Source of the DNA: Haemonchus contortus
Taxonomy: Eukaryota > Nematoda > Chromadorea > Rhabditida > Trichostrongylidae
DNA: 64,000 nucleotides
Assembly: GCA_000469685.2 (NCBI GenBank)
Contig: LS997566.1
Location: forward strand, 35,570,420-35,634,419
Direction of reading: 5' to 3'
Below, one piece after another: positions 32,576 to 44,777 of the stretch. Position numbers and translations under genes: made by a program. Each line of letters opens with the position of its first letter. Position 1 is the first letter of the stretch. Below the pieces are notes generated by a model, which saw nothing but the letters and a program-made list of their open reading frames with translations, did no database searches and was not told where the DNA came from.

Positions 32576-34566
32576 AGTTAGGCGACGCAATGCCTACAAT
32601 ACAGACAACACACCCATGCAGACAACTTCGCCCAAAGCGAAAGTGATGAACGGCAATTAGATTTCGTAGTCAGCCTAGCGAGGGGCGGAGGCCTCCCGTC
32701 CCCCAATGTTCCTGCCCTTATTGTGCCTTATCCAGACCGTTTTCCGACCTCATTCCTGCACAAATGGTATCAGAGTGGGCGTCGAATTCAAACCGTGTGC
32801 AGATCTCCGAAACCATTTTTTTCGTGAACAGTGCCTGTAAGCGATTCGGTGGACTTATGCTGTCTACGTTCCGATTTTTGATAGCACATGGTTCCTACTC
32901 GTCACTATCTTACTTTCTGCTTTTTTGTGTCGTAGTTACGGTCGCAAGAAACAGAGGCACAGAGAGTTTCACCTGTGCGCGGGACCTGCTGAATGAGGAA
33001 CTGAGTAGGTTGAAAGGTTGGATCGGTTCATCTGAGGAGTCGTTAGCCCTTGGAGTCGAATCCGTCATTTACGCGATTGCTCTCAGTTTACCGTCATTCA
33101 GGGGAGAATGGTCATCATCTTCCTTTTAATACTTGCCCCAACTTGAGCGCCGAATGATTTTCAACTCAGTTTTTATAAAAAAAAGTTCAGGTCTAATGAG
33201 TGAGTTTTATTAATTTTTCATCTAAAGGGTTGTTACCTCCATCTTCGAATGGTCGGCATTTGTATTTCGCTAGGCGTGCACTGTGGCTTCCACCAACAGG
33301 GCGCGTAGACAGTAAATCGCTCCTATAGTCGAGACTTCGACTTCGACCAGAACGAACGTTTTGTCGAAATAATCGTTCTACCTAAACTAGTCAAAACTTA
33401 TTATAAAATTATTTTATGTCCAATATGGCGAACAGGGTAATGGTAACTTCTATGCGTGTTGTTCATCAGAATAACGACGAGCTTTTAGTATATAAACGAC
33501 TTGAAGCTCCGGACTTTTTTTTTATCGGCTATCTTAACCTCCCATCATTTTTTATGTTCATTAGTGTGGCTTGCACATATACAGTAGAGTTCAAAAAGAA
33601 ATTACTATGGACCTATTTTGCCATGAATCATCTCGAACTCAATGTTTTTGACAGCGTTTTTTTTCGAACATTGCCGTCTCTACTGCGATAAATAGGAAGA
33701 AGTAGGCGGTAGCTCCCTTCCCAATGCAAAAGTGACTTGTCCTTCAGGTGGGTTTTCCAAACAAGTCGGCTCGGGAGGCCACGGGTTACCGTTTCTGAGG
33801 AGGGATAGGGAGATCATCCGTGTGTCCAGCCAAGATCCTACGCGAACATCTTCTTAGGTAATGGCCGAAACACCGATCTTTCTCCAATTTATCAGCTGCC
33901 ACCTGTCAAGCATGTTGGCGGTGGTTAGGGAATGTTTTCGAGTTCAGGCACAGGGCCTCTGCATCATATTCCCACCACTATGGACTAGCAGATGTGCGTA
34001 GACATCTTGAATAGTGCATGCTACTTTTCGCCCATCGTGTGCACGGCAGGAAATCCATTTTCCAGCATTTCAAAGACCCTGAACACAGATTTAGAAAGAT
34101 GTGCGAGTGGGTGGCTCGTCGGGGAATGTTCGATGTTTGGACTGGCTCAGCCAGTCCCTCGACTTTAAAAAGTTGATTTGATATAGCAAGAGCTCGAGAA
34201 AAGAAGAGCCGGTAAGAGAGAAACAAATACTGTCTAGAGACTTGCTCAGCTGGAAGAAGAATGGACGGAAATCATTTGTCTGGTAGTTAATCACTCTTTC
34301 ATTCCATGAAATTGAAGTTTAATGAAGACGATATTTTGAACTGCTAAAATTGGTGTTATTTTATCCTGTTTAGAAAAAATGAAAGGTGGTCTGAGCGAAA
34401 GAAAAAGGGTTTTGTAAGTCCTGTTCAGGTTTGTAAGTCTGTAATCTTGGGAATTAATTTATCTCTATTGTCAATGTATCAAAAAAAATCGGCTTAAAAC
34501 ATCACCGAGATGAGTTATGACAGAATGCATCCGTGATGATTTTTTTGGTGGTACTGTATACATATA
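32576..34566. other. Stretch without an identified gene
   Basis: Contains a 121-codon open frame (32764-33129, +) and a 91-codon frame (33416-33691, +). Neither shows a recognisable motif, a splice context or a conserved neighbour. I see nothing else. Confidence 0.4.
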
Positions 34567-35458
34567 TTAGGTTGATGCATAATTATTGCGGATTTTTTCG
34601 CGGCTTTTTTTCTCTCGATAGAATTTAAATATTGAGTGGGGGTTTCTCTAGAAATGATCTACTTGATTTCCTCTACACGAATATACTCAAAAAAAAACCA
34701 TCCGCGTATTCGCGTAATTAGGCTTTACTACTTCGAGAAAGATTGAAAGGTGGCACAGTCATTCCGCGATCTCAGTACTTTTCGGCGATAGTACATTAGG
34801 TGATCTAGTGAAAGCACACATGACTTCCTGGCGGTCAAAACACGATTACTTTGATATTTTCTATTTCCCCTGCATTTTACCTGTCTCTATATATTAGGTT
34901 TATGCATAGTTATTGCGGATTTTTTTTTCAGCAAATTTTACTTAAAAAATTTATGAAATACTAAGCAAATACATATTCAAATAATTACTCCGGAACCTAT
35001 TCACCAACTACGTCAAGCACTGCTTCCCATTGATTAGTTAGTCGGATCCCAAAAGCGAAGAAGTTTTGATTCTTACGGGCGATCCACGCCTTGACATCGG
35101 CCATCAACTCATCCAAATCGACGTAACCTCGTTCTCTAGCCATTTTTTCGATGGACGGTTGACGAGATGATCCATAAAAGTTCCTGCTGGTGAATATGGC
35201 AGATTTAGGGGCAGATCCCATTACTTGGTTGGCTCTAGCTGATTGTTCGATCGCCGAAAAGTTTGTGAGATTGCGGACCTTCCAATCTTTCTCGAAGTAG
35301 TTAAGCCTAATTTTGCGAATATGCGGAAGGTTTTTTGAGTATACAATGTAGAGGAAATCAAGTAGATCATTTCTAGAAAAAACCCGAACTCAATATTCAA
35401 ATTCTATCGGGAGAAAAAAAGCCGCGAAAAAATCCGCAATAATTATGCATCAACCTAA
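34567..35458. mobile_element. mariner-like composite with long (~190 bp) inverted arms
   Basis: Ends TTAGGTTGATGCATAATTAT and inverse, flanked by TA (34565-34566 and 35459-35460). Inverted similarity continues to ~34750 and ~35283 (gaaatgatctacttgatttc; cttcgagaaagattg). A further direct copy of the terminus (ttaggtttatgcatagttat) lies at 34894, so this looks like one mariner copy joined to the end of another. Confidence 0.82.
34997..35221 (-). pseudogene. mariner transposase C-terminal remnant
   Basis: The last ~75 residues include SRNFYGSSRQPSIEKMARER, GYVDLDELMADVKAWIARKN and NFFAFGIRLTNQWEAVLDVV, then GE and stop. This fits the mariner pattern of FY..GI..L..RW..V...G near the C-terminus. 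The catalytic domain is absent, deleted between this fragment and the right arm. Confidence 0.7.
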
Positions 35459-37171
35459 TAATTTTGCATTGCTGTCTTATCCTTTGTAGCGCAGCTCTTT
35501 TTTCGGCACCACGCTTCGTAGCACTGGACCTAAACCTCCCCTTCACCTAATTCACTGGCTTTAAGCTTCCCAACTCTGGGTCTCGATTTTGAAGCTTGCC
35601 TCCAGCAAACGCACACGTCTGATGCTCTTTTTTTATAGGGGTGTGACTTGTTTTCTACTCACCTTTTCTTTTTTCTGTTGATTTGTCGACGATTGGGTTG
35701 AACCCATCACATTAAACTCACGATAAACTGAGGGTTAGAGTCCTCCAACAGAATTCTGAAAGTAACAGTATCAAAATAGTCAAATCACTGCTGAGTTGTG
35801 AAAAACTTAATGAAGTGAGGCGCACTGTGGGAAAAGTAAGTCGTCGCTCATATTATAAAGAATCGGAATATAATGGAGGTGGTTCAGCAGTTCTATCACT
35901 TGGTTAGCAGATTCGCTAGGAGATTCTTCATGCCGTTATTTGAACTATTCCCCAAAAACATGAAGTTGGTAGGTGTAGCTGCGCCGTAATCTAGTCCCGC
36001 ACGACATCGGCTGGATCTGACCCGAACCCCTCAACCCCTGTTTCATTTTGTCATTCATCAAAACAGCTTCATGCTTTCATGCGCTGAAATTTTCGTATTT
36101 CCGTTTCTTCCAGCTTTGTCCATCGTATTTATATACACATCATATCAACAGGAAATAGAGAAATGAAAAACAACAACACGCTGAAAAGGAAGTCATGGGA
36201 GAAGCGTCAATCTGAGAGAAAAGGCTGACTACTGCATTTCGCCAAAGTCGAGGACTTCATGTGTCAGGAGCACCGATGTACGGCCTAGCCTTGAAATAGC
36301 AGCGGTTCCTCCTGAACCGTAATCTGCGTGCACTGGAGCAAAAGCGAATAGCTCAGTTTCGGATAGGGTCTGTCTTAGCGATCATCATCAATTAAGCTGA
36401 AACTCATGCAGCTTGGAAGGCTTGATGCATGTTTCACTAAGGAATTCAAGAGGGTCCAATAAACTTCTGAATACTTTTCCTTCATTCTAAGATGGAGTGG
36501 AGAAAGGCAGGAGAGGGAAAGCCTGGTTTGGTTAGGGGAGACCAGGTTAATGTGGAGGGAAAGCTTTGGAAAGTAGTTGACGTGTCTTCCAGGAGACATT
36601 ACATAGCATTCAATGCCAATGATGAATTTTTGGAGGTCGAATCCTACACTATTATGCCTCCGAAGGATAGATTCCTTCATTAAGGTGATTGCCTTCCGGA
36701 AATGGAACCTATCGTGGGATTAAAACGGTTGCCATCGGTCACACAGAAGAATTTTTCCTTGCACAGGTCGGTCTATTAGTGCAACTTCGCTTTTTTAAAG
36801 TAACTAAGTGACTGTCGGACTAGCTCTCTCCTCGCCTCTCTTGCTGCAAAATCCGTTAATTTTCGATGGGTCAAGGAGAGATGAAGAATGCCATTCACTG
36901 CCTTTGATACGAGCTCATTTCTGTTTTGCTACTTTGTCATAACTGATTAATATGTCGACTCAATGAAATCGGTACACAACTGAGAGATGAACGCAAATAT
37001 TATGAGCTAAATCTCATAAAGTAAAGCGCGGCTATTTACAAAAGAAGCGAAGAACTAACATTATACTGCGGTCCTTCGGTTGAAGATACTGATTTACTTA
37101 GGTAATTATTTGTTTGTTTTTACCCGACATGTCCTCGGCAGTGCGTCGTCAAAAGGACGAGGCCTTTGACA
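35459..37171. other. Stretch without an identified gene
   Basis: Short open frames on opposite strands over 36375-36683 overlap each other and show no domain. Nothing else is seen. Confidence 0.4.
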
Positions 37172-37446
37172 TCATTCACTCCCAGTCTTAGGATGCGCCC
37201 CGTATTCGGCCCTCATTCGGAATCGTACTGGCGTTTTGAATGAGTATGGGGTCTATACAGTTATTTGTGATGATCAGCCGGTGTACAAGTGAGGGCTTCG
37301 ATTCTCCTAGACGAATGTGGCTCCAATTCATCGATATTGCGGACAGGTAAAATGCTTTCTTTAGACAGATGTGGATCCAGGATATGATCCTCTGACCATG
37401 CGTGTGTGATAGTGCACGTTTTGTCACTACACGACCATCGCCCCAT
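37172..37446 (-). repeat. Degenerate SINE copy
   Basis: ggatgcgccccgtattcgg, gcgttttgaatgagtatggg, cagccggtgtacaagtgagg and catgcgtgtgtgatagtgca follow the order of the 26243-26544 SINE on the minus strand, with many substitutions and a lost B-box. Confidence 0.75.
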
Positions 37447-40400
37447 CCTTCCTATAGAAGTTCGAAAAAGTGTTAAACAAAAATGTGGCAAAAGTGAAAT
37501 CCAAAGGGTAGGGAGGCTACAAAAATGACGGTTATAGTAAGAGTAAAGTGTGTCCTCCATATAAGCCCACTGTGAAGAAATTCTCAAGCAAAACTCGAAC
37601 AGCACATAAATTAACTGGTTGAACGGCATAGAGTAAGGCGGGGCTAGTCAACAGAAGTGGGCGTGTCCGATGATATAGTATGCGTATAATTAAACTGGTT
37701 AGTTTGTATCGAATTTTATACAATTGAATAAATTCTGCAGAGCAATTACGCATAGCTATTTCGAGCATATATTTAGTTTACTACAATTACATTCACAAGT
37801 TAATTATTTCCAAAAGCATGGATATCCTTTTTGGCAGAAGTGGGTTGACCCTTCCCTTAGTCCCTTTGGTGATTCTGCCGTCGCGTCCTTTTACCATTTT
37901 CCTGACCTTGATGTTGACTTGGTGCCTTTCTCGATGCCTCCATATTGGCGTCTGGGGTGGGTCCGCCAATTCCGTGGCAGTCGATGCTCGATCTCCATAG
38001 CCTATGTGTCCGGGTCTGGGTTGGAACGGAAGGGAAAACGAGCCATTATCGTGGCAACAATGTCAGCCTAGAATCAGTCAACAGCAACGAGAGCCTCCCT
38101 ACATCTTCTCTCAACGCCTTTACGCGCTGCTTAAATACCCTGAGAGGTGAAAATGAAAAACAACAGCGAGGGAGGGATGAAAAGTCACAGTAGTAGCCAC
38201 TAGGACTCGGTGTGGCTGCTCTGGAATGAGTTGCACGTGTTTTTTGTACATCGATCATGCAGGATGTTCTTTCCTGCGATTCCTACGGTATTGGAATCAA
38301 TTTGTTTAAAGGAATATGATTTCCCCAGCGGCCGTTACTATGTTGGATTCATTTTTGTTCCTTTCAAGGGAGGGTTCTGTAATTGTTCTGATTACAATCG
38401 GATCCTGAGGGTCAATTGGTTTCTTTGGTTTTGAGCCAAAAAACCCTAATTATGTATTTTTTGAGGTCTAACAAGTCTCAGTGGTAACTGATTTCATTCT
38501 ATTTGGTCATTAATTCATAGGTTAGTTGCCAGGTATGTGGGTTTGAATAGAATCCTTTCGTGGGAGAAGGCTAGCCATCCGGGACCTTTCCCAAGTTCAC
38601 GGGCACGGTATAATCAATCATAGAGCGTAGCAGTGTTGTAACAGTCACAGGCCGATCCCTAACTTTGAGTTCTTACCTTAATTATGATCAGGTTCTTCAA
38701 AAAAATTCAAGGGGAACAAGTAGGCCGAGTTGTATAATCGAGTAAATGAAGAATTGTAAACTTTATTGTTTACGATTTATTTACTTATTGCGATCAGCTT
38801 CTATGTTTTCAAATTGGATATGAAGAATTTCGGCCATACATTACGCTCTGCCTTTCCTGATAAATGAGTCAGCGGAATAAGATTTACGCAGCTGATTCTA
38901 TTTTTGGTTACCTCAAGTCAGGTGCTCTGATGTCTTTCTGGAGGTAAACATCGAGAAAAGCATCAGAGCATGAGAGCATGTGAGCAAAAGACATCAGAAC
39001 ACTAAAAGATTTTCTAAGTATGCGGTCCATAACAAAGAAGTTGTACAACCAGTTTCACCTTACTCAATTTCGCTTGATCTTAAATTTTGCGCCCTTTTTT
39101 GAATCACCCACATAGGAGAAAAGCTCGCTCGAACGATTTCACCTGACAAATCTGAGCATGATCAGTCAAGCGGGCTTTTTCTTTGTCTGAGTGGTTCGCC
39201 ATACGGTCAGCAACTGTCTAAAATTTTGGAAATATTGGAGTGAGTACTTGCTGAATACTTGTATCCATTATTTCCTGGCAAGCTTGAATAACGTCACGCA
39301 AGGGGATAATGAGAGCAAGGCCCGGATTAAATTCGAGAAGGCAAGCATTTTTGCAGATTAGCTGGTCTAGTGGCCGCGGTTGCAAATAACGGGTTGCCGA
39401 TAGAATAAAAAGGTCAAAGAGCTCAGAACATTAGGAGAAAGTTCATTCCCCTTAGCAAAGGTGGGAGTTGTCCCAAAGTGGGAATGCTGTCTCCTTGAAA
39501 TACCACTCACAAGGAATTTATTTCAAGATTAGCATAAAATTGATATAAAATAATGGCTACAAAAAATGAATGACAAATAATAATCTGATCTTACGTCCGG
39601 CTTCATTAGGCTTACTAGAGAGTGAAGAGCAACATATTAATCGACTTCAAGCAGTGAGGTTCTGAATTCCTCTGTTTTTCGCGTTCAGTTCCCAAGTAAT
39701 CCCTAGAGATCGGGTAAAAATAAGCGCGAAGAGATAATGCGATCGACGGACAAGCACTAATAGGGATCATTAGTTGCATAAACTATGCGGCCAAGATTGG
39801 ACGGTTGCTATTTGGGCTCTCGAGCCTACGCATCAGAAGACTAAGGCTCATACTGGGAATCGATAACCTTTGTTAGTTGAAAAGTTGGGGCCAAAAACAG
39901 CAACTTCGAAAACAAAAACACGGATAAATGAATAATTCACTCTGGAGGGCTATGTAGGTGCTATAAAGCCGCCAAGACGACTAGGCCAGAGCTAGACTTC
40001 TCCATTGTCACTGAGTTGCTGGGGAGAGGGGTAGCTGCCAATCGGAAGTCGGGTTTCTGATTCTTTCTATATGAGTAATCGTTTCTCCTGAGTTAGTAAA
40101 AGTATCCTCGTTCAGGGGTGCTATTCTCAGCGTCATCGGCCACTGATCCATTAATTGTCTACCCGTATCCCGTACTATAATTTGGGAAAGAAATCATGAG
40201 TGCTTCCAGTCAGATGGTCTCGAAGACTTTCTGGGAGGATTGGTAGAGGCCCCCCACAATTGTATGATACTAGGGTCCCATTTCCAGTATTTGTTTGCCA
40301 TCACCATCTCAGCATTATTGTCTGATGCTCAACTAGATGAACCTTCCGAAGCCATCGAACGCTGCCATGGACCACAGCGACCGAGGCTTAATCTATCCGG

Positions 40401-41105
40401 GAGATGAAAAATGCTAATTGCTGCATTCTAAATGCATTCATTTTATCAAATCCATCAATGACACTCCAATGCTCGGCATATCTCAAGAGAACTGATGAGC
40501 GCTTAATCTTTTAGCGTATCCATAACGGAGATTAACGGAAAAATCAATTTTCCGTGTGAATTTGAATGGAAATGCTTAAAGCGACCAATTAAAACGTTCT
40601 GTGTCAAACAGTCAGCTTCATGTGAGACCTGAGCTCGCCCTCATGCTCACCTGCCAGAACCTTTCCCGCACTTTCTTTAGCTCTCATTAATACATTTGTC
40701 GTGGTTGAGTGTGACCCAGCTTCTAGGGGAATCACGCTGAGCAATTGGGACCTCGAGCCAAACTCAGAAGCATTAGCGTTTTCAGGACTTCCATTGTAAA
40801 TATACATAGTAAATTTTTTTTCGTTGAATCAAAAGCATTAATCGATTCGGCCACTGTTTTTTAATTGATTTTTTGCTAAAGTTTCCAGCCTCTTTACTGA
40901 TCCGCATCATATCCAGTTTATACAGTAATTGGTGGTGGATGACCAAAAAGTCTTTCCTTTCAGGCTCTTAGGAAGATATCGTACTCTCTGAGGCAGCGTA
41001 TATGAAACAGAAGATTTCGTGAAAAGAGGAAGTAAACGTGGTTCGCCTCAGCGGGCTTCCGTGAATAATTTGATTCTTGGGCCCCTGATACACCAGAAAA
41101 ACCAT
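37447..41105. other. Stretch without an identified gene
   Basis: A gggcgtgtcc-type GC-box monomer fragment occurs near 37650. A short set of inverted/direct repeats of tgctctgatgtcttt lies at 38932-39000. Open frames at 37532-38258 overlap on both strands and show no domain. Nothing else is recognised. Confidence 0.4.
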
Positions 41106-41372
41106 CAGTCCTATCTGAGGGATGCGCCCCTACTCCACCGGAATCCTGGTGGTATGTAGCTTGAGGTTTGGCCTGTAAAATGAGTTGTGGTGTGACCAGC
41201 CAATGTACAGGTATGTCCTTTTATCCTTCCGTACGAGACTAGTACCACTCTCTCGATCCCGGAGGGATGGATGGCTTGGTTGGCCTAGGCAAGTATCAAT
41301 CGAAAAACCGACCCCTAGACTTCGTGTGTGATAGTGTGCCACCTGCTACGAATTCACCTCTGAGCTACTAAT
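41106..41372 (-). repeat. Degenerate SINE copy
   Basis: ctgagggatgcgcccctact, tgtggtgtgaccagccaatg, ccggagggatggatggcttg and ggcctaggcaagtatcaatc match the SINE order on the minus strand. The head is decayed. Confidence 0.75.
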
Positions 41373-41424
41373 TAATAATAATTAATCGTACAACAGAATC
41401 CGCTTACTCGGAACTTACCTTTCC

Positions 41425-41838
41425 GAGTGTAATTCAGTAAGAAATGCGTTGATGCCGGCTTATCAGCACTGCTTTCATGGTTGCAATTTTTTCTTGGCTT
41501 ATTTACCAGTAGTAAAGTAAATGTGAAAGAAGGCTTCGAAGACATCTTGAATAACACTGCATCAGAACCCTTTTTTCATAAAGCAGGCCATTGTCAGTAA
41601 TGCATTTAGAGCGGCAACACTTAAGAACGAATGTGTACTTGTTTAACGGAACAACAAGAATTACGACGTCCATCTTCTGCAATTCCCAGACTCTGTGTAA
41701 GTCAGCCATTTTGATGCCGATTTTCATAGAGACCGGGATTTTGGAAGTTAGATTATGTGATTTTTTGTAAATTCGTTGAAAAATTGCAAATATGAATGCA
41801 ATGCTGATAAGCCGGCCTCGGTGCAGTTCTTATTAAAC
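41425..41838. mobile_element. TIR element, ~414 bp
   Basis: gatgccggcttatcagcact and gttgcaatttttt at 41450-41490 are inverted at 41774-41820 (gaaaaattgcaa.. gctgataagccggc). Weaker inverted similarity extends out to 41425/41838. The 74-codon minus-strand frame inside (41503-41727) has no recognised domain. Confidence 0.6.
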
Positions 41839-44511
41839 TACTTGGAAGAATAGTTGATTAAGAAGTGCGATGAGGACAGCTCATTAGCAGCTCCATGTTA
41901 TATTGTAAGATTAAATAGTAAAGAAGTAAAAGCGTTGCTTTGAATCTGATGGAAAAGATGAAAAAATCAAAGAAAGCGCAGGGAAATAAGTTGGGGTAAG
42001 GGAGATGTATAGAGCACCCTCACTATTATCATACGGTCCTTTTGCGGGACCCCTCATAGAAGGGCTGTTTGAAACGTCTTCTAGTAGGCGTCCTTGGCTG
42101 ATGTGGGTGTGTTAAACAAAGTCTAAACCCTATTTCGACGCGAAGCGCTCCCAATGCTTTCCCTTGGAGCTACCGATACATATCCGGTACTCAGGACAGA
42201 TTCAATTGTTGCCCAGTTCTACTTCCCAATCAATAATTAGTATTCAATTTTAACTAGTGGGATACTTGAAGTATAAAGTCGCGAACTATGAAAGGGTCAT
42301 AATACATTCTAAAATTAGTTAAAGTTCCCATGATCAGTAATGCTGCACCGTTCCTAACTACAGCGTCGTCACATCGTCTGGAAACTTAAAAAGCGATTCT
42401 GGTAATTGTTATGTCTGGGGCATTTATAAAAGGCCGATGTAGTGAATAAGGTATTGAGGCTGTGGCATATACGCCCATAGAGTTCTTGTGAAGCTACGGA
42501 AATAGTTGCTGAATTGGGTGAAGTGTATCCTAAAAACGTTTCCGGATTATCCATTAATGGCACGAGACTGTCAGTTTACTGAAATATCGTCTTTTCGTAA
42601 TTTTTGACATTTCCAACAATTCGATCCATCTCGTTTTGCCATTTATGAATCCCTTCTCCTTACCTTATAGGACTTTATCGGAATAGCCTATTCTTAGTTG
42701 CATTCCCGAAATTTCAGAATAGAAAGCCTGCTGTTCACTTTGCTTACGCCCTGCTTCCGATTCAGCGTTCATAATTATGCTCCCACACCAGTAACAATGT
42801 GAAGAAAGTAGGAGCCAATTCAAACAACATTGCTTTTCGGTACTCAAAGGTGCTGAGACAACGGGAGGCTGTCAAGGAAGTCTCGCCGGTTTGTGGATGA
42901 AGTTCTCGGCAGATTGTATCGAAGTGCTCAGACAACTCGTAGGATTTTACTCTGCCTTTTGATGGGACGATTCCGTAACGACTGCTTTAAGGGGATGTGG
43001 AAAGATTACTTAGGCAGAGATTTCGTTCGACAGTTGACAAATGACCCTTATGCATTAGCTCCTGCTAGTAATGTGCCATAGACGGAAGATCCACTAACGG
43101 CTGAGATTGTGGATTTGGATTATAGTAGATTTTTTCTAAAAAACCCATAATATTCCGAGTTGGGAGAAGTTGAGAAGCAGCGAGTTGGGAATAAGTTGGA
43201 GGAAATAAAAAAAGAGGAGAGAAAGAAGGGCACTTCAAAAAACAGCAGAGAAAAAGGACCGTGATCAACTGGAACCTGGAAAGGAGGTTCTCCTGGCGAG
43301 CCCACTCACAGCAAATGGACAGACGCAACTGATGGGCGGGGCATAGCAAGATGGAAGACCTGTGTTTCCTTTTCACGAGCTATATAGAGACTGGTTCAGA
43401 CTAAAATCAACTTGAAAGTAAATGGAGTGATATGAACAATGGGCGGGGTTTGCGATGAGTGGGTGGTTCTTGCACGACGATCTGCAAACCGTTCAATAGA
43501 TGAGACGATGTTGGAAGAGAAAATTAAGTGCCTATGAAATCGGAGAAAAACGTGCTTCCGAATGGATATGAAACGAAGCAAATTCTAGAAAAAGTCGCCC
43601 TCCTTATTCGGGATAAATGGGAGCGTGGTCATCGGTCAAATGTTGTGGCCTGATCCTATTACGTTGGAAACACCAACGTAATAGCACCCTAGGGAATAGC
43701 AAAAGTGCGACAACGAAAGGAGATTTTTTAAGGAATTTATCGAAACCAGGTCATTTGGAGACAAGGAAAAAACGGATTGGCTCGATCACCACAAGTCTGA
43801 GATTTGGAGTAATTTGACTGTGGTAATGGGTGAACGTCTTAAACTTCTTCAAGACTCTGGACCTCTTGCAACACTCTCAGTCCATCAGTTTCTCTTTCTT
43901 TTTCTTAATAAAAAACAAAGCAAAAAAGATGCAAAATTTGAAAATCTCATCAGGAGGCGGTTTTTGATTTTAAAGATCGTGCAGCGGGGAACAGGCGTTT
44001 TTTCCCGACCTCCAAGAATAGCTTCTATGCAATTAAATGGCCGTTCAATTGGGGAAAGTCTGTAAAATTAAAAATTCAACAGATTTTTTTTGGGACCATG
44101 TTGGGACCTTTACCTATTTGTTGTGGACGCCCTCTCGGAACACTGGGAAATCGTTTGCTCCGTGGAGGAACTGGAGTTTCGGAGAAAGTTTAGCAGACAC
44201 CACGTACTTGTATCACCATTTCGATTAAGGAGTGAAGTATTTCACCAGGACTGCCAAGACACGTAAGGTGAACTGTTTCTGACTTTACTTTTGTTACTTT
44301 TACCTTTACCTAGCACTACTTCAGTACAAGTATGCCAAAATCTGTGACTTTTGTGATTTGGAGCACTTGCTGATTCTTTGTTTTCTGTTAGAAATTTTTG
44401 TGTTCGGTGAAAGAGGGGTACGGGTATCAAAGACAGTTTGGAAGTTTAGGGAAGTGAGAGGATTCTCATGAGTAAGTCGACATGCGGGTGATCCAATAAC
44501 AGCGACGTATG
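41839..44511. other. Stretch without an identified gene
   Basis: Scattered short frames on both strands. A gggcggggc-type fragment lies near 43330-43450. No exon chain with shared phase could be built. Confidence 0.4.
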
Positions 44512-44769
44512 GGGAGACGGGCGTTAGGAACGATTTTAGGTAATCGATTCGCCGCACGCGGCTGTCGCGGACTACTCATTCGCCGTTATTACGGCTCTAG
44601 CGTTCTTCATACAGCTCAATCGATATGCGATCATTATTTTATGCATAATTCTACTATTAGACTTTTGTTATTGTATTTCTTACCTACTGCTGCATCCTGC
44701 TACATTCCTTCGCGCGCGACGCCCCTCTCACCGCGACGCGGCCATTTCGTTCCTATCGCACCACACCCC
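44512..44769. mobile_element. hAT-type MITE, 258 bp, with perfect 8-bp target duplication
   Basis: gacgtatg flanks the element at 44504-44511 and 44770-44777. Ends are gggagacgggcgttaggaac and the inverse of ggggtgtggtgcgataggaa. It is inverted relative to the copy at 2743-2995, sharing ccgcacgcggctgtcgcgga and ctagcgttcttcatac. Confidence 0.88.
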
Positions 44770-44777
44770 GACGTATG

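Noticed and set aside
32764..33129. 121-codon open frame as a gene
   Set aside because: No domain, no splice chain and no conserved neighbour; the length is within chance for this amount of sequence.
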